Shown piece after piece: positions 8,632 to 17,077 of a stretch of 64,000 nt of DNA; within the stretch, counting starts at the first letter, position 1; each line of letters begins with the position of its first letter. The notes under the pieces are model-generated. The model saw nothing but the letters and a program-made list of their open reading frames with translations. It was not told where the DNA came from and ran no database searches. Where the stretch lies: assembly GCA_963706555.1 (NCBI GenBank), contig OY970164.1:1612001-1676000 (forward strand), given 5' to 3'. This DNA is from Bog-473 sp963706555. Lineage in GTDB: Bacteria; Actinomycetota; Acidimicrobiia; Acidimicrobiales; RAAP-2. The translations under genes and the position numbers were made by a program.

Positions 8632-9270
8632 ATGCTCACCCAACTCCGACGTTCTGCCGTCCTCTGCCTGGTCTGCCTGGTCCTGTTCGGGCTGGTCTTT
8701 CCGCTTCTCGGTGTCGGCCTCTCCCAACTGTTCTTCAAGCACCAGGCGAACGGCTCCATCACCGCCAACGGCTCCACCCTGATCGGTCAGAACTGGGCCG
8801 CCACCAAGTGCCCCGGAGATCTCCCGGGAAGTTGTGTCTTCCAGGGCCGGCCCGACGACCTCGGGCCCTATTCGAATGCGAACGCGAAGACGCCCAGCCC
8901 GGCGGGCCACCCCGGGGACGATCCTCTGGTGGCCAACGGTGTGGCCGGCGAGTCGGGGGCGAGCAACCTCGGACCGCGTTCGGCGGAGCTTAAGAGCTAC
9001 ACGAAGATCCTCATCGCCTACTGGAAGAGCCGTGGTGTCAACCCGACGTCGAATCTGGTCACGACCTCGGGAAGCGGCATCGATCCCGATATCACGCCCA
9101 CGGATGCAAAGGCCGAGATCCCGATGGTGGCGCGGGCGACGGGTCTCTCCGCCGCTACGCTCACGCAGCTGATCGACCAGCAGACGCAGGGCGCGCAGCT
9201 CGGGTTCCTGGGCTCGCCGTACGTCAATGTCCTTCAGCTCAACGAAGCGCTGGCCACCTTGAAGACGTGA
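8632..9270 (+). CDS. kdpC: KdpC, K+-transporting ATPase subunit C
   Basis: 212 residues. It has one N-terminal membrane helix (about residues 8-28) and an extracytoplasmic domain with KdpC-typical segments GASNLGPRS and TSGSGIDPDITP. It starts 9 bp after kdpB with a good Shine-Dalgarno sequence (aaggacc). KdpC supports K+ capture and assembly of the complex. It is the last gene of the plus-strand operon; kdpE on the other strand ends 25 bp later, and I see no strong hairpin in that gap. Confidence 0.96.
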   Translation: MLTQLRRSAVLCLVCLVLFGLVFPLLGVGLSQLFFKHQANGSITANGSTLIGQNWAATKCPGDLPGSCVFQGRPDDLGPYSNANAKTPSPAGHPGDDPLVANGVAGESGASNLGPRSAELKSYTKILIAYWKSRGVNPTSNLVTTSGSGIDPDITPTDAKAEIPMVARATGLSAATLTQLIDQQTQGAQLGFLGSPYVNVLQLNEALATLKT

Positions 9271-9295
9271 GCGGGGTCGTGCAGTCCGGGGTCGT

Positions 9296-9994
9296 TCACT
9301 CGGCGTGCGGCTGGGCCACCAGTTGATATCCGATTCCCGGCACCGTCCGCAGGATCCGACCTTCGTCGTCGTTCATCTTCTTGCGCAACCGATGGATGTA
9401 GACGCGTACATAGTTGGACTCAGCGCCGTAGCCGGGTCCCCAGACGTCCTTGAGGATCATGTGGTGCGTGCAGACCTTTCCGGCGTAGCGGGCGAGATAC
9501 GCCAGCACGTCGAACTCCCGGCTCGTCAGCGTGAGCTCGGTCCCGCCCATCGTCGCCATGTGGTGCACCATGTCGATCTCCAGCTCGCCGACCTGCATGG
9601 TCTCGGCCGGTACCGGCCCGCTGTTCTGACGCGCCGCGGCATGACGAATGGCGACGCGCAGGCGAGCCTCCAGCTCGGCCATGCCGAAGGGTTTGGTGAT
9701 GAAGTCGTCCGCGCCGCCGTCGAGTGCCTCGACCTTGCGGTGCTCGTCGCCGTACGCCGACAGGACGACGATCGGGATGTCGGAGAACTCCCTGATACGT
9801 CGGCACACCTCCAGACCGTCGATATCCGGCAGACCCAGATCGAGGATCACGAGATCAGGATGGAACAGCGCGACCTGTGTGATGCCGTCGGTGCCCGAGT
9901 GTGCGGTGGCGACCTCGTCACCGCGCGCCGTGAGCCCGATGCGCAATGCCTTGAGCAACGCGAGATCGTCGTCGACCACCAGGACCTTGGTCAT
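9296..9994 (-). CDS. kdpE: KdpE-type OmpR-family response regulator
   Basis: 232 residues. The receiver domain has phospho-acceptor Asp52 (LVILDLGLPD), acidic DDD near residues 8-10 and Lys in ITKPFG; a winged-helix C-terminal domain follows (LTSREFDVLAYLARYAGKV, VRVYIHRLRKKM). Its position next to kdpC and downstream of a KdpD-like kinase marks it as KdpE, the activator of kdp expression under K+ limitation. It is 15 bp downstream of the kinase gene on the same strand, so the pair is co-transcribed and converges on kdpFABC. Confidence 0.95.
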   Translation of the reverse strand: MTKVLVVDDDLALLKALRIGLTARGDEVATAHSGTDGITQVALFHPDLVILDLGLPDIDGLEVCRRIREFSDIPIVVLSAYGDEHRKVEALDGGADDFITKPFGMAELEARLRVAIRHAAARQNSGPVPAETMQVGELEIDMVHHMATMGGTELTLTSREFDVLAYLARYAGKVCTHHMILKDVWGPGYGAESNYVRVYIHRLRKKMNDDEGRILRTVPGIGYQLVAQPHAE

Positions 9995-10009
9995 GCGCCG
10001 GCGCGACCC

Positions 10010-11557
10010 TCACCCATGGGGCGCTCCCGGTGCGGCCGCGGGAACAGTGAAGACGACGCGGGCGCCATGCGCTGTCGTGGGGTCTATCCAGATGGTGCCG
10101 CCGTGCGCCTCGACGAATGCCTTGGCGATGGCCAACCCGAGACCGGCCCTGGCGCCGCCGCTGTTCTGACTGAACATCTCGAAGACCCGCTCTCGTTCGT
10201 CCGGCGCGATTCCCGGACCCTCGTCGGCGACCGAAATCTCGACGAACGGCACCGTCGGCTCGCCCACGGCCCGGGCCCCGATGCGGATGGGGTGCTCGGG
10301 AGGCGAGAGGCGCGCCGCGTTCTCCAGCAGGTTGGCCAGAACCTGCCCGATCAGCACGTGATCGATTGCCAACATGGGCAGGCCCGCCACCGGCTCGAGG
10401 CACACACGACTTGGTGGGACCAGCCCGTCGACGGCGACCAGCGCTTCGGCCACCAGCTCGTCGAGAGGGATGAGCACCGGCCGTACGGCGAGCGCCCCCG
10501 ACTCGATGCGCGTCATGTCGAGCAGGTTGGTGACGAGACGGGCCAGGCGATCAGATTGCTGCTCGATGAGCTCGAGGAGTTCGGCCTGATCCAGCGCGCT
10601 CAAGCCGGCATTGTTCTGTCGCAGGCTGGAAACAGCCGCCTTGATCGACGCCAGTGGTGTCCGCAGATCGTGCGACACCGCTCCCATCATCGCCCCACGC
10701 CAGCGGTCTATCTCCTCCAACAGGCGCGAGCGGATGGCTTGGTCCTGGAGCTGCGCCCGTTCGACCGCCAGGGCTGCCTGGTTGGCGAAGGTTCCGAGCA
10801 GGGCTCGGTCCTGCCGCGCGAAGTGGACCTCCTGGAGCACCAGGAGACCCACCGGTCGGTTGCTCGCCACCAGAGCCACCGCGATGCGACTGGCCGTCTC
10901 CCCGCCGGCCATGCCCAAGGACCGGGTTTGTGCACCGCCCGAAATGAGCGACGTCAATTCCTCGGGACTGATCGGTTGACCGGCGCGCGCCGCCACGAAG
11001 AGCTCGGGTCCGTCGGCGCCGCCCGGCGTCGTCTCCACGGGCAGGAGCAGGGCCGTCCAGCGCGGGGCGAAGACGGTCTGCACCGTCGAGGCGATGTGGT
11101 CGAGCAGTTCCGAAATCGTGAATTCTCCGATGAGGGCCTGGGAGAGCTCGAACAGCCGGCCGGCGTCCTGCTCGCGGCGACGGGCTTCGTCACGCGCCGC
11201 GTTGAGGTTGGTGACGACCTGGGCCACCAGCAGCGTCACGACGAGGTAGACGACGAGTGCCAACCAGTTCTCCCCGCCGCGGACCGTCAAGGTGCCGTAG
11301 GGCGGCAGGAAGAAGACGTCGTAGAGGACGAACCCGACGACCGAGGCCAATGCTCCAGCGGCAAAGCCGCCGGCCACGACGCCGACGACGACGGGAATGA
11401 CGAAGGCCAGGGCCGCGGTCGCGATGCTCAGGTGGGTCCGGAAAGGAACCAGAACGGCCAGAAGGGCGCCTTGCGTGGCCAGAGCGAGGACGATGCCGGT
11501 GACAACCCTCCGGTGTGTTGCGTTCCGGGTCGGCATCGTTCGCAGTGCGTCAGTCAT
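10010..11557 (-). CDS. kdpD: KdpD C-terminal half: membrane histidine kinase without the KdpD/USP sensor
   Basis: 515 residues. Several N-terminal membrane helices (about residues 18-115, DUF4118-like) are followed by a GAF-like region (~130-265), a HisKA domain with His296 (GAVSHDLRTPL) and an ATPase domain (NLLENAARLSPPEHPI, DEGPGIAP, GLGLAIAKAFVEAHGG). A typical KdpD has about 900 residues and carries the KdpD and universal-stress domains in front of the membrane part. Here these are missing and instead form a separate divergent gene that starts at 11632. The kinase should phosphorylate KdpE, encoded 15 bp downstream. Confidence 0.93.
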   Translation of the reverse strand: MTDALRTMPTRNATHRRVVTGIVLALATQGALLAVLVPFRTHLSIATAALAFVIPVVVGVVAGGFAAGALASVVGFVLYDVFFLPPYGTLTVRGGENWLALVVYLVVTLLVAQVVTNLNAARDEARRREQDAGRLFELSQALIGEFTISELLDHIASTVQTVFAPRWTALLLPVETTPGGADGPELFVAARAGQPISPEELTSLISGGAQTRSLGMAGGETASRIAVALVASNRPVGLLVLQEVHFARQDRALLGTFANQAALAVERAQLQDQAIRSRLLEEIDRWRGAMMGAVSHDLRTPLASIKAAVSSLRQNNAGLSALDQAELLELIEQQSDRLARLVTNLLDMTRIESGALAVRPVLIPLDELVAEALVAVDGLVPPSRVCLEPVAGLPMLAIDHVLIGQVLANLLENAARLSPPEHPIRIGARAVGEPTVPFVEISVADEGPGIAPDERERVFEMFSQNSGGARAGLGLAIAKAFVEAHGGTIWIDPTTAHGARVVFTVPAAAPGAPHG

Positions 11558-11631
11558 ATCGTCCCGGAGATAGGTTTACCTGGGAAAGAGTGTAGTGACG
11601 AGCTTGTCGGCCGACGCGAAACGAGCGATCG

Positions 11632-12792
11632 ATGACCTACACCGTTGACCCCCAGGATGCCGACGAGGTCCGCCCGACGGGTCGCTTCCGGGTGTACCTC
11701 GGCGCGGCCGCCGGCGTCGGCAAGACGGTGGCCATGCTCGACGAAGGGTGGCGCCGTTTCCAGCGTGGGGCGGACGTCGTCGTGGGGTACGTCGAAACGC
11801 ACAATCGGCCGTACACAATCGCACAGCTGCGCGATCTCCCGATCGTGGCGAGAAAGAGCATCCGCTACCGGGATTCGGTCTGGGAGGAGATGGATCTGGA
11901 CGCGGTCCTCGAGCGCCATCCCGAGGTGGTCCTCATCGATGAGTTGGCCCATACCAACGTGCCGGGCTCAGGGCCTCACGAGAAACGGTGGGAGGATGTG
12001 TTGGCCATCCTCGACGCCGGCATCGCGGTGATCACGACCGTCAACATTCAGCACATCGAGTCTCTCTCCGACGCCGTCGAGCGCATCACCGGCGTCGGCA
12101 TCCGTGAGCGGGTCCCGGACTGGGTCGTCCGACGGGCCGATCAGATCGAGCTGATCGATTCATCGGCGGACCAATTGCGGCGCCGGATGGTGCACGGCAA
12201 CATCTATCCACCTCCCAAGGTGCATGCCGCGCTCTCCGGTTTCTTCCGGATGGAGAACCTGGTGGCGTTGCGCGAGCTCTCGCTGCGCTTCGTGGCCGAC
12301 GAGACAGAGGAGGAGCTTCTCGAATTCCTGCGCTCACGGGGGCCGTCCGCGTCCAGCGATGTATGGGACACGGCGGAGCGGATCCTGGTCGCGGTCACCG
12401 GGGCGCCCGGCAATGACACCGTCATCCGGCGGGCAGCCCGAATGGCCGCCCGCATGAAGGGGGACCTTCTGGTGCTGCACGTCGTCACCGGCGATGCCCA
12501 GGCGAAAACCGGCACCACCGAACGGCTCCAAGAGCTTGTGCGCGACGTCGGCGCGACCTGGGAGGTGGTGCACGGCGAGGACGTGGCGGCCACCATCATG
12601 CAGACGGCGATCGATCGTCAGATCACCCAGATCGTGTTGGGAACCTCGAAGCTCTCGCGCTGGCAGTCGCTCACACGCGGGTCGGTCATTCAGCAGATCC
12701 TGCGCATGGCGTCGGACGAATTCATCGACGTGCATGTCATCGCCCGCATGACCGAGCGCAACGGGCGCCCTCCGGCGGACGACGAGGACTAG
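11632..12792 (+). CDS. kdpD: KdpD N-terminal sensor half: KdpD domain plus universal-stress domain, stand-alone
   Basis: 386 residues matching only the cytoplasmic N-terminus of KdpD. It has a Walker-A-like GAAAGVGKT (residues 24-32), a Walker-B-like LIDELAHTN, the KdpD segments ITTVNIQHIESL and ERVPDWVVRRADQIELID, and a C-terminal universal-stress domain (from about 250, VAVTGAPGNDTVIRRAARMA). No membrane segment or kinase domain follows. It is transcribed divergently from the kinase half across 74 bp. Stand-alone KdpD sensors of this type are known from cyanobacteria and Deinococcus. The USP part may bind a nucleotide ligand. Confidence 0.92.
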   Translation: MTYTVDPQDADEVRPTGRFRVYLGAAAGVGKTVAMLDEGWRRFQRGADVVVGYVETHNRPYTIAQLRDLPIVARKSIRYRDSVWEEMDLDAVLERHPEVVLIDELAHTNVPGSGPHEKRWEDVLAILDAGIAVITTVNIQHIESLSDAVERITGVGIRERVPDWVVRRADQIELIDSSADQLRRRMVHGNIYPPPKVHAALSGFFRMENLVALRELSLRFVADETEEELLEFLRSRGPSASSDVWDTAERILVAVTGAPGNDTVIRRAARMAARMKGDLLVLHVVTGDAQAKTGTTERLQELVRDVGATWEVVHGEDVAATIMQTAIDRQITQIVLGTSKLSRWQSLTRGSVIQQILRMASDEFIDVHVIARMTERNGRPPADDED

Positions 12793-13511
12793 CTCCGCCG
12801 CAGGTCGTCGAAGGCCGCCGCTGCGGCGGCGTTGGCAGCTGTTTCCATGCACCGGTTGAGGTGAGCCAACACCTTGGCCCGGCGCGGATCGCGCGCGAGG
12901 TATTTGCCGAGGGCGACCATGTCCGCCGAGCCGTCGGGCTTGCTCAGGGCGACGACAGCTTGATCGATCAGATTCTCGTCGGGGCGATCGCTGATGCCGC
13001 GGTACACGGACCACTCCACACCGGCCCGTTCGCACACCTCGGCCACACCGGCCGCCTCCATGTCCACGGCGCCGAACCCTGCTTCGAGAATGGGACGCCA
13101 GACCGCTTCGTCGGAGAACACGCCGTCGGTCGTCATAAGGCCGCCTCCCGCCGCGCGCGACGGGAGGGGGTGCGCGGCATAGGCCGGCCCGTCGGGGTAC
13201 AGGCTGACCCGGCTCGGGACCAACAGGGCGCCGACGGGAAGCGCCGGGTCGAGCCCACCCGCGATGCCGACGACCATGACATGGTCGAACGGTCCGAGCG
13301 CGAGTATCCGTTCGGTGGCCTGGCGTGCCACTGCGGGGCCTATGCCGATCACGCCCGCCAGGACCGTCCATGCCCCGGCCCTCCCGGTGTGGGAGAACAC
13401 GGCGTCGTTCTCGGTCCGGGCCAATGTCCCAGCTCGCACCACCGCCTTGAGTTCGGGTCGCATGGGCGCCAGTATGGCGATCCGCTTGGTTGGGTGATCG
13501 GGAACTGTCAC
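12789..13511 (-). CDS. PNP/UDP-family nucleoside phosphorylase or nucleosidase
   Basis: About 240 residues in the PNP_UDP fold. It shows VMVVGIAGGLDPALPVGALLVP near the phosphate or ribose site and AVDMEAAGVAEVCERAG, the M-E-A/E motif of nucleosidases. Candidates are MTA/SAH nucleosidase, futalosine hydrolase or the hopanoid-associated phosphorylase; sequence does not separate them. I chose GTG 13511, next to a GGGGAG stretch, because residues encoded further upstream look like out-of-frame arginine-rich sequence. It converges on the KdpD sensor gene; the two stop codons share the palindrome CTAG at 12789-12792. Confidence 0.75.
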   Translation of the reverse strand: MTVPDHPTKRIAILAPMRPELKAVVRAGTLARTENDAVFSHTGRAGAWTVLAGVIGIGPAVARQATERILALGPFDHVMVVGIAGGLDPALPVGALLVPSRVSLYPDGPAYAAHPLPSRAAGGGLMTTDGVFSDEAVWRPILEAGFGAVDMEAAGVAEVCERAGVEWSVYRGISDRPDENLIDQAVVALSKPDGSADMVALGKYLARDPRRAKVLAHLNRCMETAANAAAAAAFDDLRRS

Positions 13512-13597
13512 CTCCCCATCATGGCTGACTACTCGGTAGCGTGGGAGGCGCAGCCCCACGCGGCTGCCCACCACAGCGAGCGAGTCGGAGGACGAAG

Positions 13598-13972
13598 ATG
13601 GCGAGCGCCGAACAGGTCGTGCGGGACTTCTGTGCTGCAGTGCGGGAACGGAATCCGGACGCGTTACGGGCCTTCTTCTCCGATGATGTGGTGTACCACA
13701 ACATCCCCTTGGAGCCGGCCGAGGGCATCGATGCCACCATGACAATGATGAACTCCTTCCTCGATATGTTCGAGGATCTGGAGTTCGAGGTCCATCATCT
13801 GGCGAGCGATGGTTCGACGGTGCTTACCGAGCGGACCGACCACTTCACCACCAACGGCAGGAAGCTGCCCCTCCCCGTCATGGGTGCCTTCCACGTCGTC
13901 GACGGGAAGATCACCGCATGGCGGGACTACTTCGATATGGGCCAGGTGACGGCCATTCTCGGCGGGGGCTGA
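13598..13972 (+). CDS. NTF2-like protein, limonene-1,2-epoxide hydrolase/SnoaL-type
   Basis: 124 residues from ATG 13598, which has a clear ribosome site (cggagg 8 bp upstream). The protein has the alpha+beta-cone pattern: VVRDFCAAVRERNPDALRAFF, DDVVYHN, VLTERTDHF and ITAWRDYFDMGQV. The Arg/Asp residues in TERTD and WRDYFD resemble the catalytic set of limonene-epoxide hydrolase, although many relatives have other roles. It ends one base before the convergent Rpf-like gene. Confidence 0.8.
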   Translation: MASAEQVVRDFCAAVRERNPDALRAFFSDDVVYHNIPLEPAEGIDATMTMMNSFLDMFEDLEFEVHHLASDGSTVLTERTDHFTTNGRKLPLPVMGAFHVVDGKITAWRDYFDMGQVTAILGGG

Positions 13973-13973
13973 T

Positions 13974-14585
13974 CTACAAACCGCAGGCGTAGCGCGAGCT
14001 CCACGGGTGGAAGCCATAGCGCGCGTAGAGCTCCAGCGCGATTTTGTCCTGCACACTCGCCGGGGCCTGATAGGGCCAACCGGAGAGTCCGAACGAGCGC
14101 CATGTGCTGATCAAAATGCCATACGCGCCGGATGGTGCAGCCGAACTGTTGTAGCGGTCACCCGACTCGTGCACCCTGATACACATCCAGTCCGCGGTGG
14201 CGACGCTGCTGGCATCGGTCACCGGCACCGTGACAGCCGGCGCGGCAGGTGGTGTCGTCGTGGTGATTGCCGGCGCAACCGTTGGGGTCGTCACTTTTGG
14301 CGCCGTCACGATCGCCGGCTTCGGCGCCGTTGTCGGTGGTGTCGTTGTTGTCGGTGGTGTCGTTGTTGTCGGTGGTGCCGTGGTCGTGGGTGTCACGACC
14401 GGAAGGCTCAACGGCATGGCAAAACCTGCCATGGCCGAGGTGGGCAACTTCGTGTGCGCAACATGCGCACGTCCACTGGTGGTCCCTTGCGCCGAAGCAG
14501 CTTGCCGGGCTCCCAATGTGAAAATACCTGTTGTTAGTCCTGCTATCACGGCCAATGCCGTTGTGAGTGCAATGCGGATCCGCAC
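13974..14585 (-). CDS. Secreted Rpf-type transglycosylase with Thr/Pro linker
   Basis: 203 residues from GTG 14585 (GGGAGG close upstream). An N-terminal signal segment (RIRIALTTALAVIAGLTTGIF) is followed by a low-complexity Thr/Pro linker (TTTTPP repeats, about residues 65-115) and a C-terminal resuscitation-promoting-factor-like domain of ~75 residues. That domain has the hallmarks WMCIRVHESGDRYN (catalytic Glu), SGAYGILI and FHPWSSRYACGL. Rpf proteins cleave peptidoglycan and stimulate regrowth of dormant actinobacteria. The upstream region holds a perfect CRP-type site and a candidate promoter, giving an unusually long leader. Confidence 0.9.
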   Translation of the reverse strand: MRIRIALTTALAVIAGLTTGIFTLGARQAASAQGTTSGRAHVAHTKLPTSAMAGFAMPLSLPVVTPTTTAPPTTTTPPTTTTPPTTAPKPAIVTAPKVTTPTVAPAITTTTPPAAPAVTVPVTDASSVATADWMCIRVHESGDRYNSSAAPSGAYGILISTWRSFGLSGWPYQAPASVQDKIALELYARYGFHPWSSRYACGL

Positions 14586-14844
14586 GGCACCTCCCTTCGT
14601 CGGGCGCGCGAGGGCGCCAGGCTCTGCTCGGTGGGGGCGGGCTCCGGCCATTGCATACGCGCCCCGAACGGAGAGCGGGAAGGCATCGTCCGTTCTGGCA
14701 TGGTTGCCGCAGGGTGTGCGGCCGGTTGTGTGAAGGCCCGGGGGTTGTCCTCGGTGTGTCCTCGCTTTGTCGAATTTTCAGGCCGGTCCAAGTGGACAGG
14801 CGTGCCAAGACCCCGACAGGTCTGTGGTAGGTCGGAACAGCATC

Positions 14845-14894
14845 ACTTTCTGGGAAATTCTCGTTTTGACGGCTCCACCCATCGACCAGAAAGT
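14845..14894. repeat. Inverted repeat in the Rpf leader
   Basis: Perfect 9-bp arms ACTTTCTGG (14845-14853) and CCAGAAAGT (14886-14894) separated by 32 bp. In the minus-strand transcript this could close the base of a structured leader element. Function is unknown. Confidence 0.45.
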
Positions 14895-14916
14895 TTGACT
14901 TCGTTTTGTGACGGGG

Positions 14917-14944
14917 ACTGTAGCAGGAGGCTGTCACAACGCAA
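14917..14944 (-). promoter_or_regulatory. Candidate SigA-type promoter for the Rpf-like gene
   Basis: On the minus strand, TTGCGT (14944-14939) and TACAGT (14922-14917) are separated by 16 bp, predicting a start near 14909. The CRP-type site is centred about 91-92 bp upstream of that point, a spacing compatible with class I activation. The hexamers are imperfect matches, so this is only a candidate. Confidence 0.4.
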
Positions 14945-14991
14945 GCGCAGGCGGGAAAAAGCCATAGGACAAGGGATTATGTGGGCATTCC

Positions 14992-15009
14992 TTGTGAAGG
15001 TGTTCACAA
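14992..15009. promoter_or_regulatory. CRP/FNR-family binding site (perfect palindrome)
   Basis: TTGTGAAGGTGTTCACAA: 7-bp arms, 4-bp spacer, no mismatch. The inner 16 bp (14993-15008) fit the CRP consensus TGTGA-N6-TCACA exactly. It lies between the DipZ-like gene and the Rpf-like gene, on the upstream side of the latter. In Mycobacterium tuberculosis the CRP homologue controls rpfA, so the same logic may apply here. Confidence 0.65.
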
Positions 15010-15210
15010 ACGTGTCCCGCCAGTGGGCGTATTTGCGTCAATGCGGGACCTTGGAACTGCCGTTTATTCCCTAAAGCAACCCCGAGGACGCCCGACGTGG
15101 ATCTTCCGAATAGATCGTCACAAACGTCCCAGCGTGCGGCCGGTTTCCGGCGACGCCGCCAGAGCCTACGTGATCATCAGCGGCGGTGCTCGGCCGCAGA
15201 GAGAAGGGTC

Positions 15211-16890
15211 TCAGCCGAAGGTGAAGTCGTACGCCTGCACACCAGGACTGACGCGCATGTCCAGCTGGCCTGTTTGCAGTGTTTGTCCGGAGAACAAGGT
15301 GTAGAGCCGTGGGACCCCGCTCACCTTGATCCGGGAGAGATGCCTTCCGTTGAAAGAGACATCGACGGTTCCGGTTCCACCGATGACGAGGTACACGTCG
15401 TTGGCGACGAATTGAAGAGAGATCTGCGCATCCGGGCCTGCCGTCGCTTCCTGCTTGTGATCCGTCCATGTCCCATTCAGCGCAAACGTATTGATCGGCA
15501 AGGGACTGGGTGCTTTGTAGACGAGCGGCTTGTCGTGCACGAGCGCGGTCCCGGCAACGTCTTGGCTTTCTTCGTAGCCGATGTAACTCTCCGGTGTGAT
15601 CTGGTTGACGGGAGTCTTGTCCGCCACATCCGTGCGCGCCGGCAGCGAGGTCACACCGTTGGCGCTGAGCAGCGCGCGGATGTCGCTCTCCATGGCGCCG
15701 TACCCACCCTCACCGAAGTCGTAGGCGCGGACTTCGCCCGTGGGATCGATCAGGTAGTCGGCCGGCCAGTACTCGTTGTTGTAGGCGTCCCAGGTGTCGT
15801 AGTTGTTGTCGATGGCGATGGGGTAGTCGACGCCGAGGTGGCTCGCTGCGCTCCGCACGTTGGAGACGACGTGTTCGAAGGCGAACTCGGGGGTACTGAC
15901 ACCGACGACGACGAGCCCGTCGTTCTTGTAGTCGTTGTACCAGCCCTCCACGTGCGGCAGCGAGCGCTGGCAATTGATGCAGGAATACGTCCAAAAGTCG
16001 ACGAGCACCACCTTGCCCTTCAACTCGGTCAGGGAAAGAGGCTTGTCGTCGGGCGTGTTGAGCCAGCTCACGATGCCGGTGAAGTTGGGCGCCAGGCCCA
16101 GCTTCGGGAGGGTCGCCATTTTTGCCGTCGCGGCCGCTTTCTTGGCGAATTTGTTGGCATGCTCGCCGTCGATGGCCCGCAGCTGCTTGGCGACCGAATT
16201 CGAGCCCTCGATGTGGTTTTCGAGTGCCGAGGTGTACCCGGGGACGGCTCGTTGCAGCGGGTCCAACAGGCCGAATGCGATGACCAACGTCGTCACGAGA
16301 AGCACCGCCCCGGCGACCCGACGAATGACCGGCAGCTTCGTCCGCAGTCTCGACCAGCCGGTCGTTGCTCGTTGGGCGATCACGGCGAAAATGAGAAGGG
16401 GAAGCGAGGCCCCCACCGCGTAGAACAAGGTGACGAAAAACGATGATGCAGTGATGCGGTGGTTGGCGGCCGCAGCCGAAATGGCGGTGAGCACAGGGCC
16501 GGCGCAGGGGACGAAGACCATGCCGAGGCTCAGCCCGAGGACGAAGCCGCCCCCGGAGTCGGCGTAGCGTGAGCCGCCCAACCTCGTGAACGGCCGTTCG
16601 ATCCATGTCCCGACGAAGGGGATCATGAGGCCCACCGCCAGCAGCAGGAGCAGGCTGATGCCCAACCACAAGAGGAAATCCTGGGGCAATCCGAGTGCGC
16701 TGAGGACCGTGCTGCCGACCAACTCGGTGAGGCTGAAGCTCACGACGAGTCCGGCGATGATGACGTAGGGGCGGGCCTTGCTTGTTCCGGCGGAGCCTCC
16801 AGCCACGACGACGGGGAGCACTGGGACGATGCAGGGCGAGAGCCCGGTGATCAGCCCCCCGAGGAAGGCAACGGCGAGCAGCTCAGCCAT
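15211..16890 (-). CDS. DipZ-like fusion: CcdA-type membrane domain plus TlpA-type thioredoxin domain
   Basis: About 559 residues. The N-terminal half is a CcdA/DsbD-like membrane domain with paired cysteines in LSPCIVPVLP (Cys20) and FVPCAGPVL. An extracytoplasmic thioredoxin-like domain follows with the redox motif in SCINCQRS and the TlpA-type FDF-like context VVLVDFWTYSC. The C-terminal ~150 residues form a beta-rich domain seen in mycobacterial DipZ. The protein carries reducing power across the membrane for cytochrome maturation or extracellular disulfide repair. The start is uncertain: ATG 16890 fits the family best, and ATG 16908 is also possible. Confidence 0.9.
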   Translation of the reverse strand: MAELLAVAFLGGLITGLSPCIVPVLPVVVAGGSAGTSKARPYVIIAGLVVSFSLTELVGSTVLSALGLPQDFLLWLGISLLLLLAVGLMIPFVGTWIERPFTRLGGSRYADSGGGFVLGLSLGMVFVPCAGPVLTAISAAAANHRITASSFFVTLFYAVGASLPLLIFAVIAQRATTGWSRLRTKLPVIRRVAGAVLLVTTLVIAFGLLDPLQRAVPGYTSALENHIEGSNSVAKQLRAIDGEHANKFAKKAAATAKMATLPKLGLAPNFTGIVSWLNTPDDKPLSLTELKGKVVLVDFWTYSCINCQRSLPHVEGWYNDYKNDGLVVVGVSTPEFAFEHVVSNVRSAASHLGVDYPIAIDNNYDTWDAYNNEYWPADYLIDPTGEVRAYDFGEGGYGAMESDIRALLSANGVTSLPARTDVADKTPVNQITPESYIGYEESQDVAGTALVHDKPLVYKAPSPLPINTFALNGTWTDHKQEATAGPDAQISLQFVANDVYLVIGGTGTVDVSFNGRHLSRIKVSGVPRLYTLFSGQTLQTGQLDMRVSPGVQAYDFTFG

Positions 16891-17077
16891 GAACGGCGAT
16901 CGTCCCATGGCGGCCCAGCTGCATGGCTCTCCCTCCGGTTCTCCCGTGCGAGAAGCTACCGGCGGACGATGGCCGTGAATTGTCGCCCCGGTCACGGCGA
17001 GAGGCCCCGGGAGGCGGGGTGCGCACCGGGCTGATAGGAATTCCTCCTACAGCGTGACGACAACCAAGGAGCCGAGC

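Larger units (their letters stand above)
14586..15210. other. 625-bp intergenic region: long leader of the Rpf-like gene
   Basis: The longest stretch without a gene in the window. Both flanking genes are on the minus strand. It holds a CRP-type palindrome (14992-15009), a possible promoter (14917-14944), and a 9-bp inverted repeat (14845-14853 with 14886-14894). The motif CAAAACGA occurs twice on the minus strand near those repeats. A start near 14909 would give a ~325-nt untranslated leader, long enough for a structured regulator. I could not recognise a named riboswitch by eye. Confidence 0.6.

Noticed and set aside
9305..11635. Plus-strand open frame of over 700 codons opposite kdpE and the kinase gene
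   Set aside because: The sense-strand genes carry receiver, HisKA and ATPase motifs; the antisense translation has none.
14586..14910. Possible cyclic-di-AMP (ydaO) riboswitch in the Rpf leader
   Set aside because: The length and gene context would fit, but I could not match the conserved ydaO core by eye. It is kept only as a check to run.
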